Shown: positions 27,354 through 37,524, counted from the stretch's first letter. The stretch: DNA of 64,000 nucleotides from Devosia ginsengisoli (GCF_024707105.1 NZ_JANQAJ010000011.1:445488-509487), one strand, 5' to 3'. Notes: generated by a model from the letters alone, not told the origin. Numbers and translations are program-made.

Positions 27354-28805
27354 TTGATCGGTATCGAGTATTTTCTGGCTACGCTTCTGGCAGAGTTTCA
27401 TGTCGTGGCCGCGATCATGGCCGCTGTCTATGTGCTGGCCTTTATCTGCGCGGTGCGCGAGATCATGAATTCGCGGACGTCGCAGGGATCCATTGCCTGG
27501 ATCCTGGCGCTGGCGCTGCTGCCGCTGCCCACGGTCTTTCTCTATCTGCTGTTCGGCTGGAAGGCGTTTGACGATTATGCCACCGACCGCATTCGCAATG
27601 GCCGTGCGGCGCGACCGTTGCGTGCCAAGGACCTGGCGTTGATCGACCGGGAAACCAGCCATAAATGGCCGGTGCAGGTAAAGGTGTCGGAAGTGCCGTT
27701 TCTCAACGGCAATGACGTGGAATTGCTGGTCGATGGGCGGGCGACGTTCGACTCGATCTTTGCGGGCATCGAGAAGGCCAGGGATTACCTGCTGGTGCAG
27801 TTCTACATCGTGCGGGACGATGCGCTGGGCCAGGAACTGGCGGAGCGGCTGATCGAGCGGGCCAATGCCGGGGTGAAGGTCTATCTGCTCTATGACGATA
27901 TCGGCAGCACCGGCATGCCCAAGCGCTACCGGGCCGAATTGCGCAAGGCGGGGATCAAGGTGGCCGGTTTCAACCAGCGGCACAAATTCCTGCGCTTCTA
28001 TGGGCCGACCCGGATCAACTATCGCAACCACCGCAAGATCGTGGTGGTGGATGGCGAGCATGCCTGGGTGGGCGGGCATAATGTGGGCGTGGAATATCTC
28101 GGCGAAGATCTGCGTTTCGGGCGTTGGCGCGATACGCATGTGCGGGTTTCGGGGCCGGCGGCTCTGGGCTGTGCGCTGCTGTTCCGCGAGGACTGGGAAT
28201 GGGCGACCGGCGAAGTGTTGCCGGCGACGCCGCCCGAGACGGTAGAGACGCCCGGAGATCAATCCGTGCTGGTGATGGGAAGCGGGCCGGCCGACAAGCT
28301 GGAAGAATGCGCCATCGCCTTTACCGACCTTATCGGGCGGGCGCGAGAGCGAGTATGGATTGTCAGCCCGTATTTCGTGCCCGATACCGATATCCGCACG
28401 GCGCTTTATGCCGCCAAGCTGCGGGGCGTGGATGTGCGGGTAATGCTGCCCAACGAGCCGGACCACAAGCTGGTCTGGCTGGCCAGCATTGCCCATGCCG
28501 ATGCGATGATTGAGCATGGCGTATCCATCTATCGCTATCAGGATGGGTTCCTGCACCAGAAGGTGGTGCTTATGGACGACCAGATCGCCTCCATCGGCAG
28601 CGTCAATTTCGACAACCGCTCCTTTGCCATCAATTTCGAGATCACCTTGTGGTTTGCCGACCAGCAGACCATCGACAATGTCGAGGCCATGCTGCTGGAG
28701 GACTTCAAGCTCTGCCGGCAGGTCGGACTGGAAGAGGTCAAGGGCCGTCCGCTGACCATGCGCTTCCTGACCCAGGCCGCCCGCCTGCTCTCTCCCCTGC
28801 TCTGA
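27354..28805 (+). CDS. cls: Cardiolipin synthase
   Basis: A 483-residue phospholipase D-family enzyme that joins two phosphatidylglycerols into cardiolipin. Two N-terminal membrane helices (about 12–33 and 46–68) precede two HKD-type motifs: NHRKIVVVDGEHAWVGGHN and LHQKVVLMDDQIASIGS. The size fits ClsA. The start is a TTG at 27354 with a GGGGCGGA site; no ATG would preserve the first helix. Confidence 0.92.
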   Translation: MIGIEYFLATLLAEFHVVAAIMAAVYVLAFICAVREIMNSRTSQGSIAWILALALLPLPTVFLYLLFGWKAFDDYATDRIRNGRAARPLRAKDLALIDRETSHKWPVQVKVSEVPFLNGNDVELLVDGRATFDSIFAGIEKARDYLLVQFYIVRDDALGQELAERLIERANAGVKVYLLYDDIGSTGMPKRYRAELRKAGIKVAGFNQRHKFLRFYGPTRINYRNHRKIVVVDGEHAWVGGHNVGVEYLGEDLRFGRWRDTHVRVSGPAALGCALLFREDWEWATGEVLPATPPETVETPGDQSVLVMGSGPADKLEECAIAFTDLIGRARERVWIVSPYFVPDTDIRTALYAAKLRGVDVRVMLPNEPDHKLVWLASIAHADAMIEHGVSIYRYQDGFLHQKVVLMDDQIASIGSVNFDNRSFAINFEITLWFADQQTIDNVEAMLLEDFKLCRQVGLEEVKGRPLTMRFLTQAARLLSPLL

Positions 28806-28816
28806 GTTTTTTCGCC

Positions 28817-29533
28817 ATGACCGATTTCCTGTTTCGCGACGACAGCTACCTGCAATCGACCCCGGCAACGGTGATCGAGGTGACCGGGGATGGCGGGATC
28901 GTGCTCGATCGGACGGTGTTCTATGCCGCTTCCGGCGGGCAGCCGGGAGACAGCGGGACGATCACGCGGGCTGATGGATCGGTGATCGTGATTGCGATGG
29001 CGCTGCATCCAGACGGCGACAAGACGCGGATCGCGCATGTGCCGGCGGAGGGACAAGGCACGGTTGAAGTCGGTGAGGCCGTGACCGCAGGGATCGACTG
29101 GGCGCGGCGCTATCGGCTGATGCGGATGCATACGGCGCTGCATCTGCTGTCGGTGGTGTTTCCGTTTGCTGTGACCGGTGGCTCGGTGGGCGAGGACAAG
29201 GGGCGGCTCGATTTCGACATGCCTGAAGTGCCCGAGGACCTGCCGGCGCTGGAGGCGGCGCTCAACGAACTGGTGGCGGGCAATCATGCGGTGACGCAGG
29301 AATGGATTACCGATGCCGAAATGACCGCCAATCCGGACCTGATCAAGACGATGAACGTCAAGCCGCCCATGGGCCAGGGGCGCGTGCGGCTGATCCGCAT
29401 CGGCGATGTGGACCTGCAGCCCTGCGGCGGGACGCATGTGCGCAATACCAGCGAGATCGGGCGGCTGGCGCTGGGCAAGATCGAGAAAAAGGGCAAGCAG
29501 AACCGGCGCGTGAGCGTAGTTTTCGCTGAATAG
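28817..29533 (+). CDS. AlaX-type alanyl-tRNA editing hydrolase
   Basis: A 238-residue free-standing homologue of the AlaRS editing domain, which removes Ser or Gly from mischarged tRNA-Ala. Zinc ligands are seen: H105 and H109 in MHTALH, C204 and H208 in CGGTH. The N-terminal region has the TVFYAASGGQPGDSG motif of the AlaX/ThrRS second additional domain family. It begins 11 bases after the cls stop and converges on an ABC binding-protein gene. Confidence 0.92.
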   Translation: MTDFLFRDDSYLQSTPATVIEVTGDGGIVLDRTVFYAASGGQPGDSGTITRADGSVIVIAMALHPDGDKTRIAHVPAEGQGTVEVGEAVTAGIDWARRYRLMRMHTALHLLSVVFPFAVTGGSVGEDKGRLDFDMPEVPEDLPALEAALNELVAGNHAVTQEWITDAEMTANPDLIKTMNVKPPMGQGRVRLIRIGDVDLQPCGGTHVRNTSEIGRLALGKIEKKGKQNRRVSVVFAE

Positions 29534-29539
29534 AATCCG

Positions 29540-30571
29540 CTACCGCACCGGCGGGGCGTAGAGCTGGCCGCCATTGGTCCAGAGGGCATTCTGGCCACGC
29601 AGCAGAGCCGCGCCGGTTTGCGGGCCGAAATGCCGGTCATACATCTCGCCGTAATTGCCGACGGCGCGCAGCACATTGGCCATGAAGGACGGGGCCAGGC
29701 CCAGCGGAGTGCCGAAATCGCCCTCGACGCCGAGGATGCGGCGCACGGCGGGGGTGCGGGCGGCGAGCAGGGAATCCACATTGGCCTGGGTGATACCGAC
29801 TTCTTCGGCATTGATCAGGGTGAACAGCGTCCAGCGGACGATGTTAAACCATTGCGGATCGCCCTCGCGGACCACCGGGCCGAGCAGTTCCTTGGAGATG
29901 CGCTCGGGCAGGATGCGATGGGCGGAGGGATCGGGCAGCGCGCGGCGGATGGCCTGAAGCTGGCGGCCGGAGGCCGACACCGCCTGGCAGAGGCCGGCCT
30001 GGTAAGCGACAGCCAGATCGGAGACATCCTCGTAGGGCACTTCGGTATAGCTGGCCTGGTTGGCGAAGAAGAATTCCTGGATACGCTCCAGTTCCTCGCC
30101 GCCATCGATGACGCAGACACTGACATCGTCGAGCTCGAAAGCCGAAACGGCGCCGAGCGATTGCGGCACGAGGAAAGCCTGGCCATCGAAGAAGGCGGTA
30201 CCGACATAGGCGGCGCCATAAAGCGTGTCGCGGCGCTCGGTCCAGGGGCCATTGCGGGTCAGCACGTCCACCATGCCGGTCTGGAGCGACGCGAAGCGGG
30301 TTTCGCCGCGCAGGGCGCGGAACTCGATCTTCTCCGGATCGCCGAAGATGGCGGCGGCAATGCCGCGGCAGAGATCGACGTCAAAGCCTGACCAGCGACC
30401 CTGGGAGTCCTGCTGTGCGAAGCCGGGCAGCGCATTGGTGGCGGCGCAGATGAGAAAGCCGCGCTCACGCACCATATCCAGGGTTTGCGCACTGGCCGGA
30501 GCGACGGCGAGCATCAGCAGGCAGGCAAAGCCCGCCGCCAAAGACAGCAATCGCTTGAAAAATCTGGTCAA
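29540..30571 (-). CDS. Amino-acid ABC transporter binding protein, AapJ paralogue
   Basis: About 343 residues: a signal peptide (TRFFKRLLSLAAGF…PASAQT) and a type II periplasmic binding fold with GFDVDLCRGIAAAIFGDPEK and GPVVREGDPQWFNIVRWTLF. It is clearly related to the AapJ at 34274–35290, sharing VEGDFGTPLGL. The start is uncertain; TTG at 30571 gives a clean signal peptide, and an ATG at 30622 is the alternative. It follows aapP on the same strand after 111 bases, so it may supply a second specificity to the same permease. Confidence 0.85.
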   Translation of the reverse strand: MTRFFKRLLSLAAGFACLLMLAVAPASAQTLDMVRERGFLICAATNALPGFAQQDSQGRWSGFDVDLCRGIAAAIFGDPEKIEFRALRGETRFASLQTGMVDVLTRNGPWTERRDTLYGAAYVGTAFFDGQAFLVPQSLGAVSAFELDDVSVCVIDGGEELERIQEFFFANQASYTEVPYEDVSDLAVAYQAGLCQAVSASGRQLQAIRRALPDPSAHRILPERISKELLGPVVREGDPQWFNIVRWTLFTLINAEEVGITQANVDSLLAARTPAVRRILGVEGDFGTPLGLAPSFMANVLRAVGNYGEMYDRHFGPQTGAALLRGQNALWTNGGQLYAPPVR

Positions 30572-30682
30572 ACCGGCGGCTTCCCTTGCCTTGCACCAAC
30601 ATATTGGCAGGCGGGGGCACATGGTCAAGCCGGAGGACGGATTGCCCTGTGCATTAATGCAAGGGCAATCCGGGATCGCGCC

Positions 30683-31483
30683 TCAGTGCAGAATCTGGCT
30701 GAGGAAGAGCTTGGTGCGCTCGTGCTGCGGGTTCGAGAAGAAGGCCTCGGGCTCGTTCTGCTCGATGATCTGGCCCTGATCCATGAAGATGACGCGATTG
30801 GCCACCTGACGGGCAAAGCCCATTTCGTGGGTCACGCAGATCATGGTCATGCCGTCTTCGGCCAGCGAGATCATCACTTCGAGCACTTCCTTGACCATTT
30901 CGGGGTCGAGGGCGGAGGTCGGCTCGTCGAACAGCATGATGCGCGGCTGCATGCAGAGCGAGCGGGCGATGGCGACGCGCTGCTGCTGGCCGCCCGAAAG
31001 CTGGCCCGGAAACTTCAGGGCCTGTTCGGGAATCTTGACCCGCTCGAGATAGTGCATCGCCGTCTCCTCGGCCTCGGCCTTGGGAATGCCGCGCACCCAG
31101 ATGGGGGCCAGGGTAAGGTTCTGCAGGATGGTCAGATGGGGGAACAGGTTGAAGTGCTGGAACACCATGCCCACTTCGCGGCGCACCTCGTCGATGCGCT
31201 TGAGGTCGGCCGTCAGTTCCGTCCCGTTGACGATGATCTGACCTTCCTGATGCTCCTCCAACCGGTTGATGCAGCGGATGAGCGTCGACTTGCCGGAGCC
31301 CGAGGGGCCGGCAATGACGATGCGCTCGCCTTCCATCACCTTGAGGTTGATGTCGCGCAGCACATGGAAGTCGGAATACCATTTGTGCATGCCGATGACC
31401 TCGATGGCCACATTGGTCGAGGAGACCTGCATGTGGGACGTATCGACCGGGCGATCCACGGTAGTTTCGGAAACCTGAGACAT
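30683..31483 (-). CDS. aapP: Amino-acid ABC transporter ATP-binding protein AapP
   Basis: A 266-residue PAAT-family ATPase: Walker [11 protein letters not shown]-loop [12 protein letters not shown], signature [15 protein letters not shown], Walker [13 protein letters not shown]-loop VTHEMGFA. It powers general L-amino-acid uptake with AapQ and AapM. The ATG at 31483 has an AAGAGG site, four bases after the aapM stop. Confidence 0.93.
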   Translation of the reverse strand: MSQVSETTVDRPVDTSHMQVSSTNVAIEVIGMHKWYSDFHVLRDINLKVMEGERIVIAGPSGSGKSTLIRCINRLEEHQEGQIIVNGTELTADLKRIDEVRREVGMVFQHFNLFPHLTILQNLTLAPIWVRGIPKAEAEETAMHYLERVKIPEQALKFPGQLSGGQQQRVAIARSLCMQPRIMLFDEPTSALDPEMVKEVLEVMISLAEDGMTMICVTHEMGFARQVANRVIFMDQGQIIEQNEPEAFFSNPQHERTKLFLSQILH

Positions 31484-31487
31484 TGAA

Positions 31488-32615
31488 CTACCTCTTGTAG
31501 CCAGTATTGAGACGGCGCTCCATATAGATGGAGTAGCGCGACATGCCGAAGCAGAAGACCCAGAACACCATGGCGGCAAACAGGTAGCCGGTGGTGGCCG
31601 TATTGGCGGACTGCCATTCGAGCGCGGTATCGTTCTTGGTCTTCACCGCTTCGAGCAGGTCTTTCATGCCCACGATGTAGACAAGCGACGTATCCTTGAA
31701 GAGCGCGATGAAGCTGTTCACGATGCCCGGGATCACATGCTTGAGAGCCTGGGGCAGGATGATGAAATACATCCGCTGCCAGTAGCTGAGACCGAGCGAT
31801 GCACCCGCTTCATATTGCCCGCGCGGGATGGCCTGGAGACCCCCACGCACCACTTCGGCCATATAGGCAGAGGTGAAGAGCGTGACACCCACCAGAGCGC
31901 GCAGCAATTTGTCGATGGTCATGCCCTGGGGCATGAACAGCGGCAGCATGATCGACGCCATGAACAGGACGCTGATAAGCGGTACGGCGCGAACCAGTTC
32001 GATGAAGCCGATGCACAGCGTCTTGATCACAGGCATCTTGGACTGCCGCCCCAGCGCCAGGATGATGCCGATAGGGAAGGACAAGGTGATGCCGACCACC
32101 GAAATGATCAGGGTGACCAGCAGGCCGCCCCACTTTTCGGTCGGCATCGGCTTGAGGCCGAAGACGCCGCCGGCCAGCAGATAGTAGCTGACGATGGGGT
32201 AGACGAACAGGAACAGCACCGCATTGGTGCGCTTGAACGGCACCTTGGGCATCAGCAGCGGGATAAGCAGCGCCGCCCCGAGAGCGAAGACAATGTTGGG
32301 ACGCCACTGTTCGGGGATGTCGTAGAAGCCGTAGATGAAGAATTCCATCTCGCTGTGGATATAGGCCCAGCAGGCTCCCGCATTCTCCATGCGGCATTCC
32401 TCGACGGTCCCGGCGGGACCGACGGCATGGCCGATGAAGAAATTGTAGATCGGCGGGATGATCCAAAGCAGGAAGATGGCGCCCAGCACCGTGAGCACGC
32501 CATCCAGCGGAGTGGCGAACAGGTTCTTCTGCGCCCAGGCCACCGCACCGCTGGTGCGGTGCGGCGCGGGCCGGGCGTCAACCATGTCTGCACGAACGAA
32601 TCCGATATCGGTCAT
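31488..32615 (-). CDS. aapM: General L-amino-acid ABC transporter permease AapM
   Basis: A 375-residue inner membrane permease. The C-terminal half holds the PAAT permease core with the EAA-type loop ([20 protein letters not shown]) and [12 protein letters not shown]. The N-terminal half has extra helices and a Cys-containing periplasmic loop, as in the long AapM type. It lies between aapQ and aapP with short gaps. Confidence 0.92.
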   Translation of the reverse strand: MTDIGFVRADMVDARPAPHRTSGAVAWAQKNLFATPLDGVLTVLGAIFLLWIIPPIYNFFIGHAVGPAGTVEECRMENAGACWAYIHSEMEFFIYGFYDIPEQWRPNIVFALGAALLIPLLMPKVPFKRTNAVLFLFVYPIVSYYLLAGGVFGLKPMPTEKWGGLLVTLIISVVGITLSFPIGIILALGRQSKMPVIKTLCIGFIELVRAVPLISVLFMASIMLPLFMPQGMTIDKLLRALVGVTLFTSAYMAEVVRGGLQAIPRGQYEAGASLGLSYWQRMYFIILPQALKHVIPGIVNSFIALFKDTSLVYIVGMKDLLEAVKTKNDTALEWQSANTATTGYLFAAMVFWVFCFGMSRYSIYMERRLNTGYKR

Positions 32616-32624
32616 GGCGGGCTC

Positions 32625-34163
32625 CTACCTTTCCACCAGACTGACGCGGGCATTGTACCAGTTCATGATCACCGAGGTCAGAAGAGAGAAGATGAGATAG
32701 ACCAGCATCGTCAGCGCGATACATTCGATGGCGCGGCCGGTCTGGTTCAGGGCCGTCCCCGCGAAGACGTTGACCAGTTCGGGATAGCCGATGGCCGCGC
32801 CAAGCGAAGAGTTCTTCGTGAGGTTGAGATATTGGCTCGTCAGCGGTGGCACGATGACGCGCATGGCCTGGGGCACGATGACCAGCCGCAGCCGATCGCC
32901 TTCCTTGAGGCCGAGCGATTGGGCCGCCTCTGTCTGCCCCTTGTTGACGGCCTGGATGCCCGCGCGCACCGTTTCGGCAATGAACGATGCCGTATAGACC
33001 GTGAGGCCGAAGGCGAGCGCGACGAATTCAGGCGGTAATTGCAGGCCGCCACGGAAATTGAAGCGCTCCAGAACGGGGACTTCAAAGGCCAGCGTCGCGT
33101 CGGTCAGCCAATAGACGAGGGCCGGTACGCCAATCACGATCAGCGCCATGAGCGCCAGCGGAAAGCGCGCCTCGCTGGGCGGGCGTTCCAGCGCGCCGGA
33201 ATAGACCACGCGGGCAATGACCAGGGCGACGGCCGCGCTCACGGCGGTGGTAACGAAGCCGGGAAGCGACGAGAACATGCCGCCGATCGCGGTATCGAGG
33301 ATCAGGAAGGCAATGACGAAGCTCAGCACGCCCCGCGCCAGCGCCGCGAAGCGCGTGACCGACAATGCCGCGATCACGACGGCAAGGATCGCCGCCAGCA
33401 TGGGTGCATTGGAGATCGGGAAGATCACCGCGAGCAGGACCAGCAGGGCAACGAAGGCAATCAGAAAGGTGATGCAGGCATCGGCAGCCTTGCCGGCCAG
33501 AACGATCTGGCGCGGGTAACGCCCCGTCAGCGTGCGGGTGCGCAGCGCCCAGACGCTCAGCGCGATCGCCACGATGACGGCAAGGCCGAAAGTGACCATG
33601 ACCCAGGTGAACTCCTGGTCCGGCGTGGGCCGTGGCAGCATCAGGCCGCGCTGATTGATGAAGATATCGAAGGGCAGAGCCAGCGACTCGCGTACGGCCG
33701 GCATCGCCTTGAGCACGGCGAAGTACCAGAAGAATAGTTGCAGCAGCAGCGGGATGTTGCGGATGGTCTCGATATAGACCGTGGCCAGGCGCGACACGAT
33801 GAAATTGCTGGAGAGGCGCGCAATGCCGATGGTGAAGCCCAGCATGGTGGCCAGAACGATACCGATGAAGGCAACCAGCAGGGTATTGGTGATGCCGACC
33901 AGGAAGGCTTCCCAGTAAAAGGAGGCGCGCGACCAGGGCAGCAGGGAGAAGCTGATGTCGAAACCAGCGGTCTTCCAGAGGAAATCGAAGCCGGTCGTCT
34001 TGTTCTGCGCGGCAAGGTTCGCGGCAGTGTTGCCGACGATCCAGGCAATGAAGGCAATCAGCAGGCCGGCCACGACGACCTGGTAGATGATGCCGCGGAT
34101 TACCGGATCGTTGAAAAACGAAACCCTGGGGGCCGCAGCGGGCCCCGTATCAAGTGTGGTCAT
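32625..34163 (-). CDS. aapQ: General L-amino-acid ABC transporter permease AapQ, enlarged
   Basis: A 512-residue permease, about 110 residues longer than the roughly 400 usual for AapQ. The N-terminal FNDPVIRGIIYQVV and SFYWEAFLVGITNTLLVAF blocks, IETIRNIPLLLQLFFWY, and the C-terminal EAA loop (AVNKGQTEAAQSLGLKEGDR) are standard. The extra segment (about residues 215–325) adds several hydrophobic stretches in the middle periplasmic/membrane region. The start is ATG 34163, 110 bases after aapJ, with a stem-loop in the gap. Confidence 0.9.
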   Translation of the reverse strand: MTTLDTGPAAAPRVSFFNDPVIRGIIYQVVVAGLLIAFIAWIVGNTAANLAAQNKTTGFDFLWKTAGFDISFSLLPWSRASFYWEAFLVGITNTLLVAFIGIVLATMLGFTIGIARLSSNFIVSRLATVYIETIRNIPLLLQLFFWYFAVLKAMPAVRESLALPFDIFINQRGLMLPRPTPDQEFTWVMVTFGLAVIVAIALSVWALRTRTLTGRYPRQIVLAGKAADACITFLIAFVALLVLLAVIFPISNAPMLAAILAVVIAALSVTRFAALARGVLSFVIAFLILDTAIGGMFSSLPGFVTTAVSAAVALVIARVVYSGALERPPSEARFPLALMALIVIGVPALVYWLTDATLAFEVPVLERFNFRGGLQLPPEFVALAFGLTVYTASFIAETVRAGIQAVNKGQTEAAQSLGLKEGDRLRLVIVPQAMRVIVPPLTSQYLNLTKNSSLGAAIGYPELVNVFAGTALNQTGRAIECIALTMLVYLIFSLLTSVIMNWYNARVSLVER

Positions 34164-34237
34164 GTGATAGGTGTCCCCAGGCCATGACGGCCGTTCCACG
34201 CGCCACCCCGAGGGGGCGGACGACGGAACAAAAGCAT

Positions 34238-34262
34238 CCGGCGCCCCACAAGGGAGCGCCGG
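34238..34262 (-). terminator. Stem-loop between aapJ and aapQ (leaky terminator or mRNA stabiliser)
   Basis: The arms CCGGCGC and GCGCCGG (34238–34244 and 34256–34262) form a perfect 7-bp stem, extended by CCC/GGG pairs, and are followed on the minus strand by ATGCTTTTGTT. It lies just after the aapJ stop at 34274. Such elements lower expression of permease genes relative to the binding protein in many ABC operons; that role is inferred. Confidence 0.6.
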
Positions 34263-34273
34263 GCTTGTTCAGT

Positions 34274-35290
34274 TTAGCGGATCGGCGCGGCGTACTGGAT
34301 GCCACCATCTTTCCACAGCGCGTTCAGACCGCGCTCCAGCCCAATCGGGGTGGAGGGACCAACGTTGCGCTCGAAGGACTCGGCGTAGTTACCGACCAGC
34401 TTGACGATCTGGTAGGCCCAGTCCTTGGTGAGGCCGAGCGGGGTGCCGAAGTCACCTTCAACGCCGAGCAGGCGCTTGACGGCCGGGTTGTCCGAACCGA
34501 GCATCTCATCGACATTGGCCGACGAAACGCCGAGTTCCTCGGCTTCGAGCAGGGCAAAGTAGGTCCAGCGGGCAATGTTGAACCAGGTGGTGTCACCGGC
34601 GCGGACCACGGGGCCGAGAGGCTCCTTGGAGATGATTTCCGGCAGGATGATGTGGTCGGCCGGGTTGGCGAACTTGGAACGCTCGGCAGCCAGGGCCGAG
34701 GAGTCCGTGGTGTACACGTCGCAGCGGCCGTCTTCATAGGCCTTCACCACTTCGTCCTGGTCGACGAAGACCACGGTGTTGAATTCCATGCTGTTGGCGG
34801 CGAAGTAGTCGGCCGCGTTCAGCTCGGTGGTGGTACCCGATTCGATGCAGATGGCGGCGCCGCTGAGGTCGAGAGCGGATTCGATGCCATCGGCCTTGCG
34901 AACCATGAAGCCCTGGCCGTCATAGTACATGGTGCCGACGAAGCTGATGCCGAGCTGGGTGTCGCGGCTCATCGTCCAGGTGGTGGTGCGCGACAGCACG
35001 TCGACTTCGCCAGCAGACAGCGCGGTGAAGCGTTCCTGGCTGGTCAGCGAAGTGTAGCGGACGGCATCGGCATCGTTGAAGATGGCGGCAGCCATGGCCC
35101 GGCAGAAGTCGACTTCAAGCCCGGTCCAGACGTTGTTCGAATCCGGCGCGGAGAAGCCGGCGACGCCGCCCGTCACACCGCATTGAAGATAGCCCTTGGC
35201 CTTCACGTCATCGAGAATGGCCGCCTGTGCCGTCGTCGCTACGAGGCCAAGAGAGGCCGCGAGAGCGATCGTTGCGAGCGTTTTTTGCAT
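34274..35290 (-). CDS. aapJ: General L-amino-acid ABC transporter binding protein AapJ
   Basis: A 338-residue periplasmic binding protein with a signal peptide (MQKTLATIALAASLGLVATT, cleavage near AQAAI). It shows WTGLEVDFCRAMAAAIFND and GPVVRAGDTTWFNIARW, typical of AapJ/BztA. It is the first gene of aapJQMP. A divergent region of 223 bases separates it from metC. That region contains a TTGAC-N6-GTCAA dyad (35411–35426), whose minus-strand half could serve as a –35 box. Confidence 0.93.
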   Translation of the reverse strand: MQKTLATIALAASLGLVATTAQAAILDDVKAKGYLQCGVTGGVAGFSAPDSNNVWTGLEVDFCRAMAAAIFNDADAVRYTSLTSQERFTALSAGEVDVLSRTTTWTMSRDTQLGISFVGTMYYDGQGFMVRKADGIESALDLSGAAICIESGTTTELNAADYFAANSMEFNTVVFVDQDEVVKAYEDGRCDVYTTDSSALAAERSKFANPADHIILPEIISKEPLGPVVRAGDTTWFNIARWTYFALLEAEELGVSSANVDEMLGSDNPAVKRLLGVEGDFGTPLGLTKDWAYQIVKLVGNYAESFERNVGPSTPIGLERGLNALWKDGGIQYAAPIR

Positions 35291-35513
35291 TGTATTGCCT
35301 TTTTGTTTCCTGACCCTGCATCCGGAGCTCATCAGGCTTGCGCCAGCGTCCCCGGTGGCACCGCCGCCTTTGAATGGCGGTTGTGATGCTGTTAAGCATG
35401 CAAGCGTCTATTGACCGTTGCGTCAAGGGCTCATGGCCGCTTGGGACAGCAAACCTGTCACTTAATTAGCCATGTATGGCAGAATGACCTGAATTTAAGC
35501 ACTGAGTCTTTGT

Positions 35514-36702
35514 ATGAACCACAAGAAAAACGGCAGTACTTCCGGGCAATCCATCGAAACAGTGCTGACCCATGGCGGCCGGGAACCCGACGAGCAGTTC
35601 GGCTTCGTCAATACCCCGGTCTATCGGGGCTCGACCGTGCTGTTCAAAACGCTTGGCGATATCGAGGCGCAGCAGCAGCGCTATCTCTATGGCAGGGCGG
35701 GCAACCCTACGACGGAAGGTGTCGAGGCTATCGTCACCGAACTGGAGGGGGCGTATCGCACAAGGCTGGTGCCCTCGGGACTGGCTGCGATCACCATTGC
35801 GCTACTGAGCTGCGTCAAGGCCGGTGACGACATCCTGGTCACCGACAGCGCCTATGAGCCAGGCCGGGTGTTCAGCGACGGATTCCTGGCGCGGATGGGG
35901 GTGACGACCCGCTATTACGATCCGCGCATCGGCGCAGGTCTGGCGGATATGATGCAGCCCAATACGCGTGCCGTTCTGGCCGAAAGCCCGGGTTCGCTGA
36001 CTTTCGAAGTGCAGGACATTCCGGCACTGGCCGAGGCCGCGCATGGCGGGGGCGCCCGACTCATCGTCGACAACAGTTGGGCGAGCCCGCTCTATCACCA
36101 GCCGCTGGCGCTGGGCGCCGATCTTGTCGTGCATGCGGGCACCAAGATGTTCGTCGGCCATTCCGATGCCTTCGCGGGCACGATCTCCACCACCGAGGAA
36201 GCCTGGGCCGAGGTGGAGCGGACGCGCGCGCATCTTGGCTTCTTCACCTCTGGGGACGATGCCTTCCTCGTGCGCGCGGGGCCTGCGGACGCTGGCCATT
36301 CGCATGAAGGAGCATCAGGAGCGAGCACTGGACATTGCCGGCTGGCTGGAGGGGCAGGACGAGGTGGTGCAGGTGTTGCACCCGGCGCTGCCGAGCCATC
36401 CGGATCATGCGCTGTGGCAGCGGGACTTTACCGGTTCGGGGAGCCTGTTCAGCGTGTTGCTGGCACCTGCCCCGCGCGCGTCGGTGGCGGCGTTCGTGGA
36501 TGGGCTGGAATTGTTCACGATGGGCTATTCGTGGGGCGGCTATGAAAGCCTGTGCACGCCGGTAAAGCTGGGCAAGAATCGTACGGCCAAGCCATGGACA
36601 GCGGAAGGGAACCTGTTCCGCCTGCATGTCGGGCTGGAAGGCGTCGAGGACCTGAAGGCAGACCTCAAGGCCGCGATCGACCGCTATGCAAAGGCGCGCT
36701 GA
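35514..36702 (+). CDS. metC: Cystathionine beta-lyase, interrupted by one frameshift
   Basis: A PLP enzyme that splits cystathionine into homocysteine, pyruvate and ammonia. The first part carries RYLYGRAGNPTTEGVEA, YDPRIGAGLADMMQPNTRAV, ESPGSLTFEVQD and the PLP lysine in HAGTKMFVGHSD. The frame breaks around 36268–36280 in a GCGCGCGGGG stretch. The second part continues with RGLRTLAIRMKEHQERAL and MGYSWGGYESL. Removing one base gives about 395 residues, the normal length. All key residues are kept, so an error or very recent mutation is likely. Its 3' end overlaps the convergent PAP2 gene by 19 bases. Confidence 0.88.
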
Positions 36703-37421
36703 ACGGCGCGCCTGATGGCGACGAACGGCCGACGGGCGATACGACCGTCGGGGCGCATGATGAACAGCCAGCCGCGGCGGGCAAAGACATTGCGCACCAG
36801 GTAGGCGCCGAGCATGCCGACGATGAGCCCGCCGAAAACGTCGGTGGGATAGTGCATGCCCACGGGCACGCGCGAAACGCCAACCACGGCGCCGATGACG
36901 AAGAACAGCGGAAACAGCCGCGGCCAGAGAAAGCCGATGGTGAAAGCCAGAGCGATGGCCGTGGTGGTATGGCCGGAGGGAAAACTCTGGAACTGCCAGT
37001 CGTTGAAGAGATTCTGGAACGAGAAGGCGCCGGAAATCTCGAATTCGCTGGGGCGACTACGGCCGATCAGGCGCTTGAGCAGATTGGCGATGAGGCCCGG
37101 CGCGCCGACGCCGAGGAAGATGAAGCCGGACAGCAGCGTGATCTCGATCGCCACGAGGCGTGCCAGGTGCCTGAGCAGCAGCGCGGCGGGCAATGCGAGG
37201 ATGAAGACTGCCAGCGATGGAATGAGCACCCAGTCCGACAGGCCATAATCGGTGATGAAGAAAAACGGGGCACGCCACTGCTCGGGCCAGCCGATGGCGC
37301 CGCGCGAGGCCCAGACATCGATCTGCGACAGCACGGCAATGCCGAGCACGACGCCCAGGCAGAACCAGGGCCAGCGGCGACTATCGAGGCCCAATGGCCA
37401 AGGCTTGGTGAGATCGATCAT
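36684..37421 (-). CDS. PAP2-family membrane phosphatase
   Basis: A 245-residue inner membrane protein with about six helices and the three phosphatase motifs: KRLIGRSRP, SFPSGHT and SRVPVGMHYPTD. PAP2 enzymes remove phosphate from lipids such as undecaprenyl pyrophosphate, phosphatidylglycerol phosphate or lipid A. The layout resembles LpxE-like or PgpB-like proteins, but the substrate cannot be assigned. It is convergent with metC. Confidence 0.88.
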   Translation of the reverse strand: MIDLTKPWPLGLDSRRWPWFCLGVVLGIAVLSQIDVWASRGAIGWPEQWRAPFFFITDYGLSDWVLIPSLAVFILALPAALLLRHLARLVAIEITLLSGFIFLGVGAPGLIANLLKRLIGRSRPSEFEISGAFSFQNLFNDWQFQSFPSGHTTTAIALAFTIGFLWPRLFPLFFVIGAVVGVSRVPVGMHYPTDVFGGLIVGMLGAYLVRNVFARRGWLFIMRPDGRIARRPFVAIRRAVQRAFA

Positions 37422-37524
37422 GCCGGTGTTTTTGCGGGCGATGCCCCCTGCCCGTCAATAGTGCGAAGGGCCGCATCGGCAGCTTGCCCTTTGGAACCGA
37501 ACACGGTAACGGAATGGGCGATCT

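Noticed and set aside
31737..33038. A 433-codon plus-strand frame opposite the Aap permeases
   Set aside because: His/Asp/Gln-rich translation mirrors hydrophobic codons on the other strand; a typical shadow of membrane-protein genes.
35380..35513. A SAM-type riboswitch ahead of metC
   Set aside because: I looked for the SAM-II pseudoknot pattern used before methionine genes in alphaproteobacteria and could not fit the conserved loops.
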